A DNA stretch of 63,123 nt, taken from the NCBI RefSeq assembly GCF_015645385.1, contig NZ_JADOET010000019.1:1-63123 (forward strand), in the 5' to 3' direction. Positions within the stretch are counted from its first letter, which is position 1, and each line of letters begins with the position of its first letter. This DNA is from Winogradskyella marina (lineage in GTDB: Bacteria > Bacteroidota > Bacteroidia > Flavobacteriales > Flavobacteriaceae). This document shows positions 1 through 8,480 of this stretch, in pieces. The notes under the pieces were generated by a model that was given only the letters and a program-made list of their open reading frames with translations, was not told the DNA's origin and did no database searches. A program made the position numbers and the translations under genes.

Positions 1-16
1 TATAAATTAAAAAAAT

Positions 17-105
17 GCTCGCGAAGACGCAGAGACGCAAAGTTGGAATGCTAAATATTTTACGCGGAGGTGTGCGAAGTTGGCACGGAGATTCGCGGAG
101 AGATT
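17..105. repeat. dispersed intergenic repeat (CGCAGAGA family), two degenerate copies
   Basis: Two stretches, about 17-42 and 62-105, carry the words GCGAAGACGCAGAGACGCAA and CACGGAGATTCGCGGAGAG. Closely similar wording recurs between genes at 6342-6474, 6551-6645 and 30683-30845. No ORF covers it. Seen directly as repeated words; function unknown. The repeat lies beyond the 3' end of the permease gene at 268. Confidence 0.6.
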
Positions 106-267
106 ATTTTAAACTACAAACTGAATACTATTAATTTAAAAAATGCGTGAAAAATTGCAACGGCTAAAAAGCTCAAACAAGCATCGGTAAAAAACAAACC
201 CCTTTTTTTCCCTTTAAGGAATAAAAATGATTTACCGACAATGAATAAAATAACTCAAAGGGGCTTT

Positions 268-1500
268 TTAATCAAATTGAATTGCCTTTACTGGTGAGAT
301 TTTAGAAATAATGACTGAAGGAATTAATAACATTAATAAACAGGCTATGAATGTCCCAATATTTAAGATAAAGATATAATCCCAACTAATGTAAACTGGT
401 GCATTATTCACGTAATAGGTATCTGGATTTAACGGAAATAACTTAAAATATTTCTGAGCAAACAACAAACCTAAACCGATAGCATTTCCCCAAAGTAAAC
501 CTAATCCTATTAAATAAGAGGCGTTGTAGAGAAACACTTTTCTAATCGTCCAATTAGAACTTCCTAGCGCTTTAAGAATCCCAATCATGCTAGTACGCTC
601 TAAAATTAAGACCAACAATGCCGTAATCATATTGATACCAGCAACAATAATCATAATAGCAATGATTCCGTAAGTATTATTATCAAAAATCTTAATCCAT
701 TCGAAAATGGTATAGTGTTTTCTAGTAATCGATGTGGCGTTCATCAATGATGGAACGGTTTTATAAATCTCAATAGTTTTTTCTTCTATCTGAGAAAAAT
801 CATCAATAAAAACTTCAAAACTCCCTATTTGATCTGATTCCCACTTATTAATACGTTGAATGTGTCTGATGTCTGCAATACAAAATTTTTCATCAAGCTC
901 TTGAAATCCTGAATTGTAAACTCCTACAATTTCATAATTAATAATACGTGGTCTATCATTTAATGGGTTGCCGAATAAGGTTTGAAATGTGTCTCCTATT
1001 TTAAACCCTAAGCGATTGGCTAAATAACTGGAGATTAAAATGTCTTCGTTTCTATCTTTTGTATAATCTGGAAGTCGGCCTTCAACTAAAAATTCTTTAA
1101 AATAATCCCAATTATAATCGGCTCCTACTCCTTTTACAATGACGCCTTCAAAATCAGTTTCCGTTCTAATAATCGCAAACTTCTGGGCAACACCTTGTAT
1201 GTGTTTTATTCCTTGAACATCATTAAAATTTGGATAAAACTCTTGATTTATAGAAATCGGCACTTGCGATTCATCAGAGGCATTGGTATCGTAGTTTGTA
1301 ATTTCTACATGACCATTAAAAGCCACAACTTTATCTCTAATTTTTTGTTGCAAGCCAATTCCTGTGGCAATAGCAATAAGCATTACAATAATTCCAATAG
1401 CAATTGCCGCGATACCAATTTTAATTATTGGTGCCGAAACACTACTTTTATACGTTTTATTGCCTATTATGCGTTTAGCTATAAATAACTCAAAATTCAC
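268..1500 (-). CDS. ABC transporter permease, FtsX-like / LolC-LolE type
   Basis: A 410-residue inner-membrane protein with the layout of LolC/E lipoprotein-releasing permeases: one N-terminal membrane segment (about residues 20-48), a large periplasmic domain, and three C-terminal membrane segments of the FtsX type, including ERTSMIGILKALGSS after the second segment, typical of the coupling region. In this family the permease works with an ATPase and extracts lipoproteins from the inner membrane; no ATPase gene is nearby. The open frame extends 55 codons further upstream, but that part runs antisense into the next gene and looks random. I chose the GTG at 1498-1500 because the protein then begins VNFELFIAKRI, the usual N-terminus of flavobacterial homologues. 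Substrate is inferred from family only; MacB-like roles are possible. Confidence 0.88.
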   Translation of the reverse strand: MNFELFIAKRIIGNKTYKSSVSAPIIKIGIAAIAIGIIVMLIAIATGIGLQQKIRDKVVAFNGHVEITNYDTNASDESQVPISINQEFYPNFNDVQGIKHIQGVAQKFAIIRTETDFEGVIVKGVGADYNWDYFKEFLVEGRLPDYTKDRNEDILISSYLANRLGFKIGDTFQTLFGNPLNDRPRIINYEIVGVYNSGFQELDEKFCIADIRHIQRINKWESDQIGSFEVFIDDFSQIEEKTIEIYKTVPSLMNATSITRKHYTIFEWIKIFDNNTYGIIAIMIIVAGINMITALLVLILERTSMIGILKALGSSNWTIRKVFLYNASYLIGLGLLWGNAIGLGLLFAQKYFKLFPLNPDTYYVNNAPVYISWDYIFILNIGTFIACLLMLLIPSVIISKISPVKAIQFD

Positions 1501-1507
1501 AATTATT

Positions 1508-2785
1508 ATGCTTTTAAAGGTTTTCAAAAATACAGTTTTATTCTCTATAATTATTGGGATTTCCGCTGTAACATTTTCATGTAAAAATAGTGTTAGGCAA
1601 GACCCTGAAAACACAAAGCACGAGACTTTGGCTGTTAATGACACTTCTAACACACAACAGGACACAAGCGAAATAGATCAAACAATTACTGTTGCAGCTA
1701 ATAGAACCTCACAATATTTACCCTTATTAAAAGGAAAGCGTGTTGCTGTAGTTGCTAACCAAACTAGTGTGGTATTTAAAGCTGAAGGTCATACCCATTT
1801 AGTAGATACCTTAGTGAGTTTGGATGTAAACTTAAAAAAAGTATTTGCACCAGAACACGGCTTTAGAGGCACTGCAGATGCTGGCGAATTGGTAAAAGAT
1901 GGCAAAGACACTAAAACAGGTTTAGCTCTTTTATCGCTTCATGGTAGAAATAAAAAACCTTCGAAAGCACAACTTGAAGATGTAGATATTATGATTTTTG
2001 ATATACAAGATGTTGGTGTCCGTTTTTACACCTATATTTCTACATTACATCATGTGATGGAAGCTTGTGCGGAACAAAATATTCCACTTATCATATTAGA
2101 TCGTCCTAATCCTAATGGAAATTATATTGATGGTCCTGTTTTAGAAAAACAACACAGTTCTTTTTTAGGCATGCATCCTATTCCGTTAGTACATGGCATG
2201 ACGATTGGAGAATATGCAAAAATGATTAATGGAGAATCGTGGTTAATTAACGGAATTACTTGTGATATTACTATAATTGAAATGAAAAATTACAATCATA
2301 ACAGTACTTACAGTTTAGCCATAAGACCTTCTCCAAATTTACCAAACGACCAATCTATTGTGTTGTATCCAAGTTTAGGTTTGTTTGAAGGGACCAATAT
2401 CAATGCTGGAAGAGGTACTGAATTTCAATTTCAGCGTTATGGAGCTCCGTTTTTAGATAAGAATCATTATTCTTTTAATTATACACCTGTAGCTAATTTT
2501 GGATCTAAACACCCAAAACATAAAAATGAAACGTGTTATGGTGTTGATTTATCTGAGGTGAACGCTGAGCGTAAATTCACTTTAAAATATGTTATCGATG
2601 CGTATAATAATGCAACCGATAAGACTAAAGTATTTAACACCAATAATTTTACTACACATGCAGGAACTGCAACATTGCAAAAACAAATTGAAGCTGGTTT
2701 AAGTGAAGCCGAAATTAAAGCAACATGGACAGATGGGATTGAATCGTTTAAATCGACACGACATAAATATTTAATCTATAATTAA
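1508..2785 (+). CDS. namZ: NamZ-type exo-beta-N-acetylmuramidase (DUF1343), lipoprotein
   Basis: 425 residues. The N-terminus has a lipoprotein signal peptide ending in VTFSC (Cys25), so the enzyme is probably anchored in the envelope. The rest matches the DUF1343/NamZ family, known from Bacillus and Tannerella to remove terminal MurNAc from peptidoglycan fragments. Visible signatures are VFAPEHGFRG (Glu117, in the strictly conserved part of the family), DIQDVGVRFYTY, DRPNPNG and a conserved C-terminal half with EGTNINAGRGTEFQF. Start chosen at the ATG at 1508 because it gives a clean signal peptide; the upstream in-frame extension is antisense to the permease. The two divergent starts are only 7 bases apart. 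Role in muropeptide salvage is inferred from the family; no other MurNAc-recycling gene is in the window. Confidence 0.88.
   Translation: MLLKVFKNTVLFSIIIGISAVTFSCKNSVRQDPENTKHETLAVNDTSNTQQDTSEIDQTITVAANRTSQYLPLLKGKRVAVVANQTSVVFKAEGHTHLVDTLVSLDVNLKKVFAPEHGFRGTADAGELVKDGKDTKTGLALLSLHGRNKKPSKAQLEDVDIMIFDIQDVGVRFYTYISTLHHVMEACAEQNIPLIILDRPNPNGNYIDGPVLEKQHSSFLGMHPIPLVHGMTIGEYAKMINGESWLINGITCDITIIEMKNYNHNSTYSLAIRPSPNLPNDQSIVLYPSLGLFEGTNINAGRGTEFQFQRYGAPFLDKNHYSFNYTPVANFGSKHPKHKNETCYGVDLSEVNAERKFTLKYVIDAYNNATDKTKVFNTNNFTTHAGTATLQKQIEAGLSEAEIKATWTDGIESFKSTRHKYLIYN
1525..1532 (-). promoter_or_regulatory. candidate -7 element for the permease gene
   Basis: On the minus strand TATTTTTG fits the Bacteroidota TAnnTTTG box about 25 bases before the GTG start at 1500. 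It lies inside the signal-peptide codons of the divergent namZ gene, as any permease promoter must. There is no TTG at the -33 spacing, so this may be chance in AT-rich DNA. Confidence 0.3.
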
Positions 2786-3270
2786 GACGACAAAATGATG
2801 TTTTCACTCTTAAGAACAAGTATTTTTTGAAGTATTTAATCTGTGAATTAAACCATTTGTTTTACTCTTTCTGTTTTTCTAAGTTTTGCAAACGTCTCTT
2901 ATGCCTTTAGTGTAACGCTCAATAAAAAAATGAGAAGGACAACGAGACCAATGCGTATTAAATTTTTCAAAATAGTATTAATTAAGTTTTACAAAATCTG
3001 TGCTAACTCAACAATATGTTATTAATCCCGACTAAACATAACGCGATTTTTAGTACAATTCAAAAGAACATCTACAAACTACATAAAAACCAGAGGAACT
3101 GTTTACTTTGTTAACAACACTGTTTTTCAATCATTTAAGTGAGCTTAATCGGCACACTTAAAATAATCCAACATACTTCACGTTAGTATTTCTTCTGCTT
3201 GATTTAATGCTTTGGATAAATAGAATTAAAGTTTCAGTATATAAGTGTCAAACGTTTAAAAGAAAGCCTT
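2786..3270. other. 485-base gap between convergent genes, no gene seen
   Basis: No ORF of note on either strand. The only structure found is a perfect 8-base inverted repeat TTTAAGTG (3134-3141) and CACTTAAA (3155-3162) with a 13-base loop and no T-run, so it is not called a terminator. Confidence 0.6.
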
Positions 3271-4113
3271 CTAATGCTCACTATCCGCCGAAAGTGTTTG
3301 TTTTTCATACTTTTGGAAAGGCTGTTTAAGTAGCTCTTTAATGTTTCCGTTTTTTACTTCATCTGGAAACACATCCACTCCATAGATCAATTTTTCACGA
3401 TCCATATACCTATAAGTTCCTAACAACCGATCCCAAATACTAAAGATATTACCAAAGTTAGAGTCTGTATACGGTAATCTATAATGGTGATGAATTTTGT
3501 GCATATCTGGAGACACAATGACATAACTTAAGGCTTTATCTAAACCTTTTGGCATTTTAATATTAGCATGTGTTAATTGTGTAAAAATAAGCGACATCGC
3601 CTGGTAAATCATAACCAAAGCTATTGGAGTACCAACCACAAAAATACCTAATAAGGTAAACAGAAATCGAATTAAACTTTCTATTGGGTGATGTCTATTT
3701 CCAGTCGTTGTATCAACGTTATGATCCGTATGATGTACTAAATGCACCATCCAAAGTGGTTTTACTTTATGCTCGACATAATGTGCTAAATACGCACCAA
3801 AAAAATCGAGTAAAAACACACCTACTAAGACATATAACCATAACGGCATTTGTGGTAACCAATTTATGATACCAAAATCATTGGCCTTCACCCAATCTGA
3901 TGACCACAACAATAAAAATGCGAGTGCAAAATTTATAATAATTGTGGTTAGTGTAAAGAACAGATTTGGAATTGCATGTCTCCATTTTTTGTATTTAAAT
4001 TTAAACAGAGGAATACCACCTTCTAATAACCAAAAGAAAGTAAGTCCACCAACTAAGATAAGACTTCGATGCGATGAAGGAATAGTTTCAAAATATGTAA
4101 GAATACTTTCCAA
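3271..4113 (-). CDS. fatty acid hydroxylase / sterol desaturase family membrane protein
   Basis: 280 residues with several membrane segments in the N-terminal half and the histidine clusters of the di-iron hydroxylase/desaturase superfamily: HYVEH, HLVHHTDHN, NRHHP and HKIHHHY. These bind the two irons in characterised relatives. Substrate cannot be read from the sequence; membrane lipids are likely. The codon at 4113-4111 is TTG, not ATG; there is no ATG before MPLWLYV about 90 residues in, past two predicted membrane segments, so the TTG start (MESILTYFETI) is the reasonable choice. Only 5 bases separate it from the stop of the upstream gene at 4119, so the two are probably cotranscribed and perhaps translationally coupled. 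Confidence 0.85.
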   Translation of the reverse strand: MESILTYFETIPSSHRSLILVGGLTFFWLLEGGIPLFKFKYKKWRHAIPNLFFTLTTIIINFALAFLLLWSSDWVKANDFGIINWLPQMPLWLYVLVGVFLLDFFGAYLAHYVEHKVKPLWMVHLVHHTDHNVDTTTGNRHHPIESLIRFLFTLLGIFVVGTPIALVMIYQAMSLIFTQLTHANIKMPKGLDKALSYVIVSPDMHKIHHHYRLPYTDSNFGNIFSIWDRLLGTYRYMDREKLIYGVDVFPDEVKNGNIKELLKQPFQKYEKQTLSADSEH

Positions 4114-4118
4114 TAACT

Positions 4119-5018
4119 TTATGAGTTTAGATTGATAAGCAATTGCGCTTTCGTCAAATTTACTGAAGAAATTTTAGATTCCCATAATGCCGCATTGGTT
4201 TCATCTTTTATTGACTTGTATGCACTGTAATATAATAACGCTGCCAATGATTGATTATTCGTTTCGACGTTCTCAGCATCCATGCGTTTTAATTGTCTTA
4301 GCACTTTTTTTGGTCGTTTTTTTATTAAATATTGTTGAATTTCTAAAAGTGCCACTCGTTCTTCTAATACCTGTTGGTCTTTTGTTGGATTTGTTGCAAT
4401 TAACTCAGAGGCTTCATCTAAATAAATTAACCCTAAATCGAGTACAGCAAGTCTAACATTTTCTTTTAAATACATAGAATAGTCGAAATACTTAGACGCT
4501 AAATAAAAGGCTGAATAAAAATCGCGTTCTATTTTATAACCTTTTAACTCTGGTGTAAGATAATCCGTATTTAAAGCGTAATTAGTAATTATTGTTGTGA
4601 TGTTTTGAAAATTATCCGAATAACCTGAGACATTTAAGATATTCCCATTAACATCCATTATTTTAATACTGTCATCATTAAACTTGTCAATATACACCTG
4701 AGATCGTTTGCCGTCTATTTCTGCAAACAACTCCGCATAATTATGTTCTTTTACAATAACTGGCACAAAATATTCCCAGATTAAAGGACTTAGCGTTTCA
4801 CTTTCAAACAAATTTTCTATAAAAATAGTTTTGCCACTATCATCGTTAACCAAAACACCATATGGATACTTGGTCGCTTCCTCCCAAACCATTAACACCA
4901 TTTTATTTTGTGTAATAGCTAATTTTTGTGCAATATCTAGATTGGTCATCCAAGCTTGAGAATGTGATAGATTGAAAGCAAATAACAGAAATAGAATATT
5001 TACAACTAGTTTATTCAT
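4119..5018 (-). CDS. secreted thioredoxin-like-fold protein without catalytic cysteines
   Basis: 299 residues with a signal peptide ending near SHSQ, hence probably periplasmic. The first half (NLDIAQKLAITQNKMVLMVW onward) resembles the start of DUF255/thioredoxin-like domains that follow a signal peptide, but the CxxC position is occupied by EEATKYPYG and I see no cysteine, so redox activity is unlikely. The second half is helical and TPR-like (LLEIQQYLIKKRPKKVLRQL, LAALLYYSAYKSI). It sits directly upstream of the hydroxylase gene in one transcription unit. Function unknown; the thioredoxin-fold call is by pattern only and moderate in certainty. Confidence 0.6.
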   Translation of the reverse strand: MNKLVVNILFLLFAFNLSHSQAWMTNLDIAQKLAITQNKMVLMVWEEATKYPYGVLVNDDSGKTIFIENLFESETLSPLIWEYFVPVIVKEHNYAELFAEIDGKRSQVYIDKFNDDSIKIMDVNGNILNVSGYSDNFQNITTIITNYALNTDYLTPELKGYKIERDFYSAFYLASKYFDYSMYLKENVRLAVLDLGLIYLDEASELIATNPTKDQQVLEERVALLEIQQYLIKKRPKKVLRQLKRMDAENVETNNQSLAALLYYSAYKSIKDETNAALWESKISSVNLTKAQLLINLNS

Positions 5019-5070
5019 AGTTTATTTTTAATCAGTTAAGCATCAAAAATTATTCCGAAAATCAACCTAT

Positions 5071-5565
5071 TTATAGTTGAATTCTCTTTTTCATTTCTTC
5101 AACAATATTATATGCTGCAGGACAAATAGCTACATTCTTAAGCGTTAAATTAGAGATTTGCTGAAACTTCTTTCTATCTGTATGTGGAAATTCGCTACAT
5201 GCCTTTGGGCGCACATCATAAATAGAACAGTAATTATCGGCACCTAAAAATGTACAAGGTACGGATTGCAATACATAATCGTTTTCCTCATCTAAGCGCA
5301 AATAGGTTTCTATGAATTGCTGCTCTTTCATTCTAAAAAATTTTGCAATGCGATTGATATCTTTTGGTGTAAACAAAGGTCCTGTTGTTTTACAGCAATT
5401 GGCACATTCTAAACAATCTGTGCGTTCAAACTCATCTTCATGCAATTCTTGCATTAGATAATCTAACTGTTTTGGTGGTTTCTTTTTTAACTTCTTAAAA
5501 AAGGTTTTATTCTCCTTATGCTTATCTTTGGCGAGCTTTGGAAGATTATTAATTTGGTCTTGCAT
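5071..5565 (-). CDS. YkgJ family cysteine cluster protein
   Basis: 164 residues. The motif DCLECANCC and the later CTFLGADNYCSIYDVRPKAC give the eight-cysteine pattern of the YkgJ (CxxCxxxCC) family, thought to bind zinc or an iron-sulfur cluster. The N-terminal 45 residues are lysine-rich and charged. No signal peptide, so cytoplasmic. It is on the same strand as the thioredoxin-like gene, 52 bases upstream of it. Biochemical role in the family is unknown. Confidence 0.85.
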   Translation of the reverse strand: MQDQINNLPKLAKDKHKENKTFFKKLKKKPPKQLDYLMQELHEDEFERTDCLECANCCKTTGPLFTPKDINRIAKFFRMKEQQFIETYLRLDEENDYVLQSVPCTFLGADNYCSIYDVRPKACSEFPHTDRKKFQQISNLTLKNVAICPAAYNIVEEMKKRIQL

Positions 5566-5636
5566 AACACAAATTTAATTAAAGTTCTCGATACAATTTC
5601 GATAAAAATCGAAATCAATCGGACTGACAACTGACT

Positions 5637-6335
5637 ATGAAAAAAGATCTCTTTGGAAAAGCACTATTAGATTATCAGAATGGCAATTATTCTGAAGATA
5701 TTATCACCTCGACCAATATTTCAGATGAAGATGCCTTACCGCTTCCCTATTTATTTAGAGCTTTTTCTGAAATGCCTAAGCTAGAACAAAAAGCATTAAA
5801 ATTAGCCAAAGGATCTGTTTTAGATGTTGGTTGCGGATCTGGAAGTCATTCCTTATGGTTACAAAATAAAGCTCTGAAGGTGAAAGCCATAGACAGCTCT
5901 GAAGGTGCTGTAGAAGTTGCCAAAATGCGAGGTGTTTTAAATGTTGAATTGAAACCACTTTTAGAAGAAACAGAAACTTTTGACACCATTTTATTGTTAA
6001 TGAATGGCACAGGGATTTTTCAAGAATTAAAAGACGTTGGAAACTATTTGAAACATTTGAAGCTGCTTTTAAATCCTGAAGGACAAATACTCATTGATTC
6101 TTCCGATATTTCTTATATGTATGAAGATGACGATGGTGGAATGTGGTTAGACCTCAACCAAGGATATCCTGGTGAGTTAGATTATTTTCTATCTTATAAA
6201 GGAGAAAAAGAAGCCCCTATGAAATGGTTATATCTCGATTTTGAAACGTTGAAAACGGCGTGTTTAACGGTTGGGTTAAAATGCGAAAAGGTTATGGATG
6301 GTGAGCATTTTGATTATTTGGCGCGGCTATATTAG
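5637..6335 (+). CDS. class I SAM-dependent methyltransferase
   Basis: 232 residues with the SAM-binding glycine motif VLDVGCGSGSHSLWL at about residues 62-76, followed by an acidic residue at the end of strand 2 (VKAIDSS) and LLLMNGTGIFQEL as motif-4-like region. This places it in the class I fold. Substrate is not recognisable. It diverges from the YkgJ gene with about 70 bases between starts; those bases contain TCTCGATACAATTTCGAT and a further partly self-complementary segment resembling degenerate dispersed intergenic sequence. Confidence 0.82.
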   Translation: MKKDLFGKALLDYQNGNYSEDIITSTNISDEDALPLPYLFRAFSEMPKLEQKALKLAKGSVLDVGCGSGSHSLWLQNKALKVKAIDSSEGAVEVAKMRGVLNVELKPLLEETETFDTILLLMNGTGIFQELKDVGNYLKHLKLLLNPEGQILIDSSDISYMYEDDDGGMWLDLNQGYPGELDYFLSYKGEKEAPMKWLYLDFETLKTACLTVGLKCEKVMDGEHFDYLARLY

Positions 6336-6341
6336 GTGGTT

Positions 6342-6474
6342 ACACTGAGTTTCTCGGAGGTTCGCAGAGATTCACGGAGAGTTTATTTGTCCATATAAAA
6401 AAAATTATGGCAGTTAAATATAAGTTCTGTTCTCGGTGTATCTCTGTGTTTTTTTACTCTGTGAATCATTGTGG
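6342..6474. repeat. inverted pair of dispersed repeats (CGCAGAGA family)
   Basis: Left arm 6342-6381 contains TTCGCAGAGATTCACGGAGA; right arm 6431-6474 is its imperfect inverse, reading TCTCTGTG and ACTCTGTGAATC. The spacer is about 50 bases. The element fills part of the 317-base gap between convergent genes and could fold into a long imperfect hairpin, which might also help terminate transcription. Same family as at 17-105 and 30683-30845. Confidence 0.6.
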
Positions 6475-6550
6475 AAAAACAAATTAGATAATTCATAATA
6501 ATCGTATTCCAACTAACACTTTTACTGTTATTAAATAGAAAAAACAAATT

Positions 6551-6645
6551 TCGCGCAAAGACGCTAAGTCGCAAAGACTGAAACGCAAAAAAAGAACTCA
6601 TAATTTTAATCAAAACATTGCGGCTCTACGACTTTGCGAGCTTCA
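6551..6645. repeat. second inverted repeat element (CGCAAAGACGCTAAGTCGCA)
   Basis: 6551-6576 reads CGCGCAAAGACGCTAAGTCG then CAAAG; 6632-6643 (CTTTGCGAGCTT) is inverse to AAGTCGCAAAG at 6566-6576 with one gap. It ends about 10 bases before the stop of the amidohydrolase gene. Together with the element at 6342 it accounts for most of the gap 6336-6652, in which I see no real gene. Confidence 0.5.
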
Positions 6646-6652
6646 AACGTTA

Positions 6653-8278
6653 TCACTGCACCTCACCACCAACAACAGTTTTCAACACTTTAATATGAGG
6701 AATTTGCCTAGCATCGACCATCATGATGTCTTTATCTAAAATGATAAAATCGGCAAATTTTCCAACTTCAATACTTCCTTTTTCGTTTTCTTCAAAATTA
6801 GAATACGCTGCCCAAATGGTCATTCCTTTTAAAGCTTCTTCTCTACTTAATGCATTTTCCATTTGAAAACCACCTTCTGGATAGTGTTCCAAATCTTGTC
6901 TTGCCACAGCTGCGTAAAATGTTAAAAACGGACTCACCTGTTCCACCGGAAAATCAGTTCCTAAAGCGACTTTTCCATAAGCATCTAATAATTGTTTGTA
7001 AGCATAAGCTCCTTTTATGCGTTCTTCTCCTACTCTATCTTCTGCCCAATACATATCGCTAGTGGCATGTGTTGGCTGAATGGATGGCATTATATTTTTG
7101 TACAACTCAAAATCTTCATCAGATACGATTTGGGCATGTTCTACACGCCAACGTCTATCGTCTTTTCCTTCTAGTACTTTGTTATAGGTTTCTAAAACCG
7201 CTCTATTAGCAGAATCACCAATAGCATGTGTATTCATTTGAAATTCTGAATTTGCAATGCGCTCTGCTGATGTCTTTAAAGTTTCTAAATCCGTAACCAA
7301 TAATCCCAAATGACCTGGTTTATCACTATATGGTTCTTTAAGCATTGCACCTCTAGAGCCTAAAGCTCCATCCGCATAAAACTTAAATGAACGCACATTT
7401 AAACGATCGGTTTTTGTAATTCCTTTATCTAAAAAGTAATCTAAATTCGCTTCAGAATGTGAAACCATCGCATAAATACGCATTTTTAAATCGCCTGTTT
7501 GCTGAAGACTATCTATAATTTCTATAGCATCTTTACCCAATCCTGCATCATCAACAGTTGTTAAACCCAAATCGAAACATAATTTTTGAGCCTCCAATAG
7601 CGCATTTGATATATCGGACCGCGTCGGTTCTGGCCAATAATTCATTACTAAACTTTCGGCATTATCAATTAAAATTCCGGTGAGTTGTCCATCTTCGACC
7701 ATAACTTCACCTCCTTCAATTGTACTGTTCACTGTTACATTTCCTAAATCTAAAGCCGCCTGATTGGCTAATATAGCATGACCATCAATACGTGTTAAAG
7801 CCACTGGAGTATTAGGATATAGTTTATCTAATAGCCTTTTATTTGGGAATTGTTTGTCTTCCCAATCGTTTTGATCCCATCCTCTACCTAAAATAAAATC
7901 ATTATTGTGCTCATTTTGAAAATTCAAAACACGTTTCATCATTTCCTCAAAACTTTTAGCTCCAACTAAATTGGCAACTTGCTGATTAAAACCTAAACCT
8001 AAAAAGTGACAATGTGCATCTATAAATCCTGGAACAATTGTTTTTCCATCAGCGTTGAGTGTATCCACAGTTTGATACTTATTAGCTATTTCAGATGTGG
8101 TACCAACGGCAATAATTTTCCCGTCTTTTACAGCAAATGCTTCTGCTTTACTAAAAGCATCATCTACTGTGTAAATATTGGCGTTAGTGACGATTAAGTC
8201 GGCTTGTTCCTTTTCTTTTTCACAAGAAAACGTTGTTATTAAAATTAGGATAAAAAGAAGTTTTTTCATTTTTGACAT
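6653..8278 (-). CDS. amidohydrolase family protein (YtcJ-like), lipoprotein
   Basis: 541 residues. The N-terminus is a lipoprotein signal ending TTFSC, so the enzyme is probably membrane-anchored and extracytoplasmic. The body matches amidohydrolase_3/YtcJ enzymes: ADLIVTNANIYTVDDAF (N-terminal beta domain), IDAHCHFLGLG with the HxH metal ligands, LGRGWDQNDW, SFKFYADGALGSRGAML, NTHAIGDSANR, and ALGTDFPVE with the C-terminal aspartate. Family members hydrolyse amide or related bonds of unidentified substrates. The first ATG is used; the ATG three codons later (8269) gives an equally good signal peptide. Gene order gives no clue to the substrate. Confidence 0.88.
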   Translation of the reverse strand: MSKMKKLLFILILITTFSCEKEKEQADLIVTNANIYTVDDAFSKAEAFAVKDGKIIAVGTTSEIANKYQTVDTLNADGKTIVPGFIDAHCHFLGLGFNQQVANLVGAKSFEEMMKRVLNFQNEHNNDFILGRGWDQNDWEDKQFPNKRLLDKLYPNTPVALTRIDGHAILANQAALDLGNVTVNSTIEGGEVMVEDGQLTGILIDNAESLVMNYWPEPTRSDISNALLEAQKLCFDLGLTTVDDAGLGKDAIEIIDSLQQTGDLKMRIYAMVSHSEANLDYFLDKGITKTDRLNVRSFKFYADGALGSRGAMLKEPYSDKPGHLGLLVTDLETLKTSAERIANSEFQMNTHAIGDSANRAVLETYNKVLEGKDDRRWRVEHAQIVSDEDFELYKNIMPSIQPTHATSDMYWAEDRVGEERIKGAYAYKQLLDAYGKVALGTDFPVEQVSPFLTFYAAVARQDLEHYPEGGFQMENALSREEALKGMTIWAAYSNFEENEKGSIEVGKFADFIILDKDIMMVDARQIPHIKVLKTVVGGEVQ

Positions 8279-8298
8279 ACTGTTTTTGTTAGGTCTTG

Positions 8299-8323
8299 GA
8301 TGCTTCGACTATGCTCAGAACAT
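8299..8323. repeat. single degenerate copy of a GCTTCGACTATGCTCAG-type dispersed sequence
   Basis: The string GCTTCGACTATGCTCAGAAC lies in the gap between two minus-strand genes. From memory, variants of TTCGACTACGCTCAG are common between genes of many Bacteroidota. Only one copy was found here, so the call rests on that recollection. Confidence 0.3.
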
Positions 8324-8358
8324 ACAATTTTAGCCTGATAAGTGATTGTAAAAATAAG

Positions 8359-8385
8359 AAAAGCGCTCCGAATTGGAACGCTTTT
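8359..8385 (-). terminator. intrinsic terminator after the barrel gene
   Basis: Hairpin AAAAGCG-C-TCC / GGA-A-CGCTTTT with a GAATT loop and one mismatch. On the minus strand it is followed by TTCTTATTTTT. It lies about 93 bases downstream of the stop of the beta-barrel gene at 8478 and 80 bases before the amidohydrolase start. Confidence 0.6.
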
Positions 8386-8455
8386 GAATTATAACAATCT
8401 GTGATTTCAATATTACAGTTAATTTCATTGCTCTCTCAATGACGAATTACATCAT

Positions 8456-8480
8456 GAGATTCCCACTTTCGTGGAAACTA
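8456..8480. repeat. small dispersed hairpin (CCACTTTCGTGG)
   Basis: GATTCCCACTTTCGTGGAAA with a 4-base stem CCAC/GTGG and TTTC loop. Related elements occur at 16617-16642 (TCCTGC CAAC GCAGGA) and 25985-25998 (CCCAC GAAA GTGGG). It overlaps the stop of the barrel gene. Confidence 0.45.

Noticed and set aside
201..268. Possible terminator after the permease gene (CCCCTTT with AAAGGGG)
   Set aside because: The 7-base stem has a loop of about 50 bases, too long for an intrinsic terminator without further support.
6383..6613. 76-residue minus-strand frame in the gap after the methyltransferase
   Set aside because: It runs through the inverted dispersed repeats and has the composition of translated repeat DNA, with no family features.
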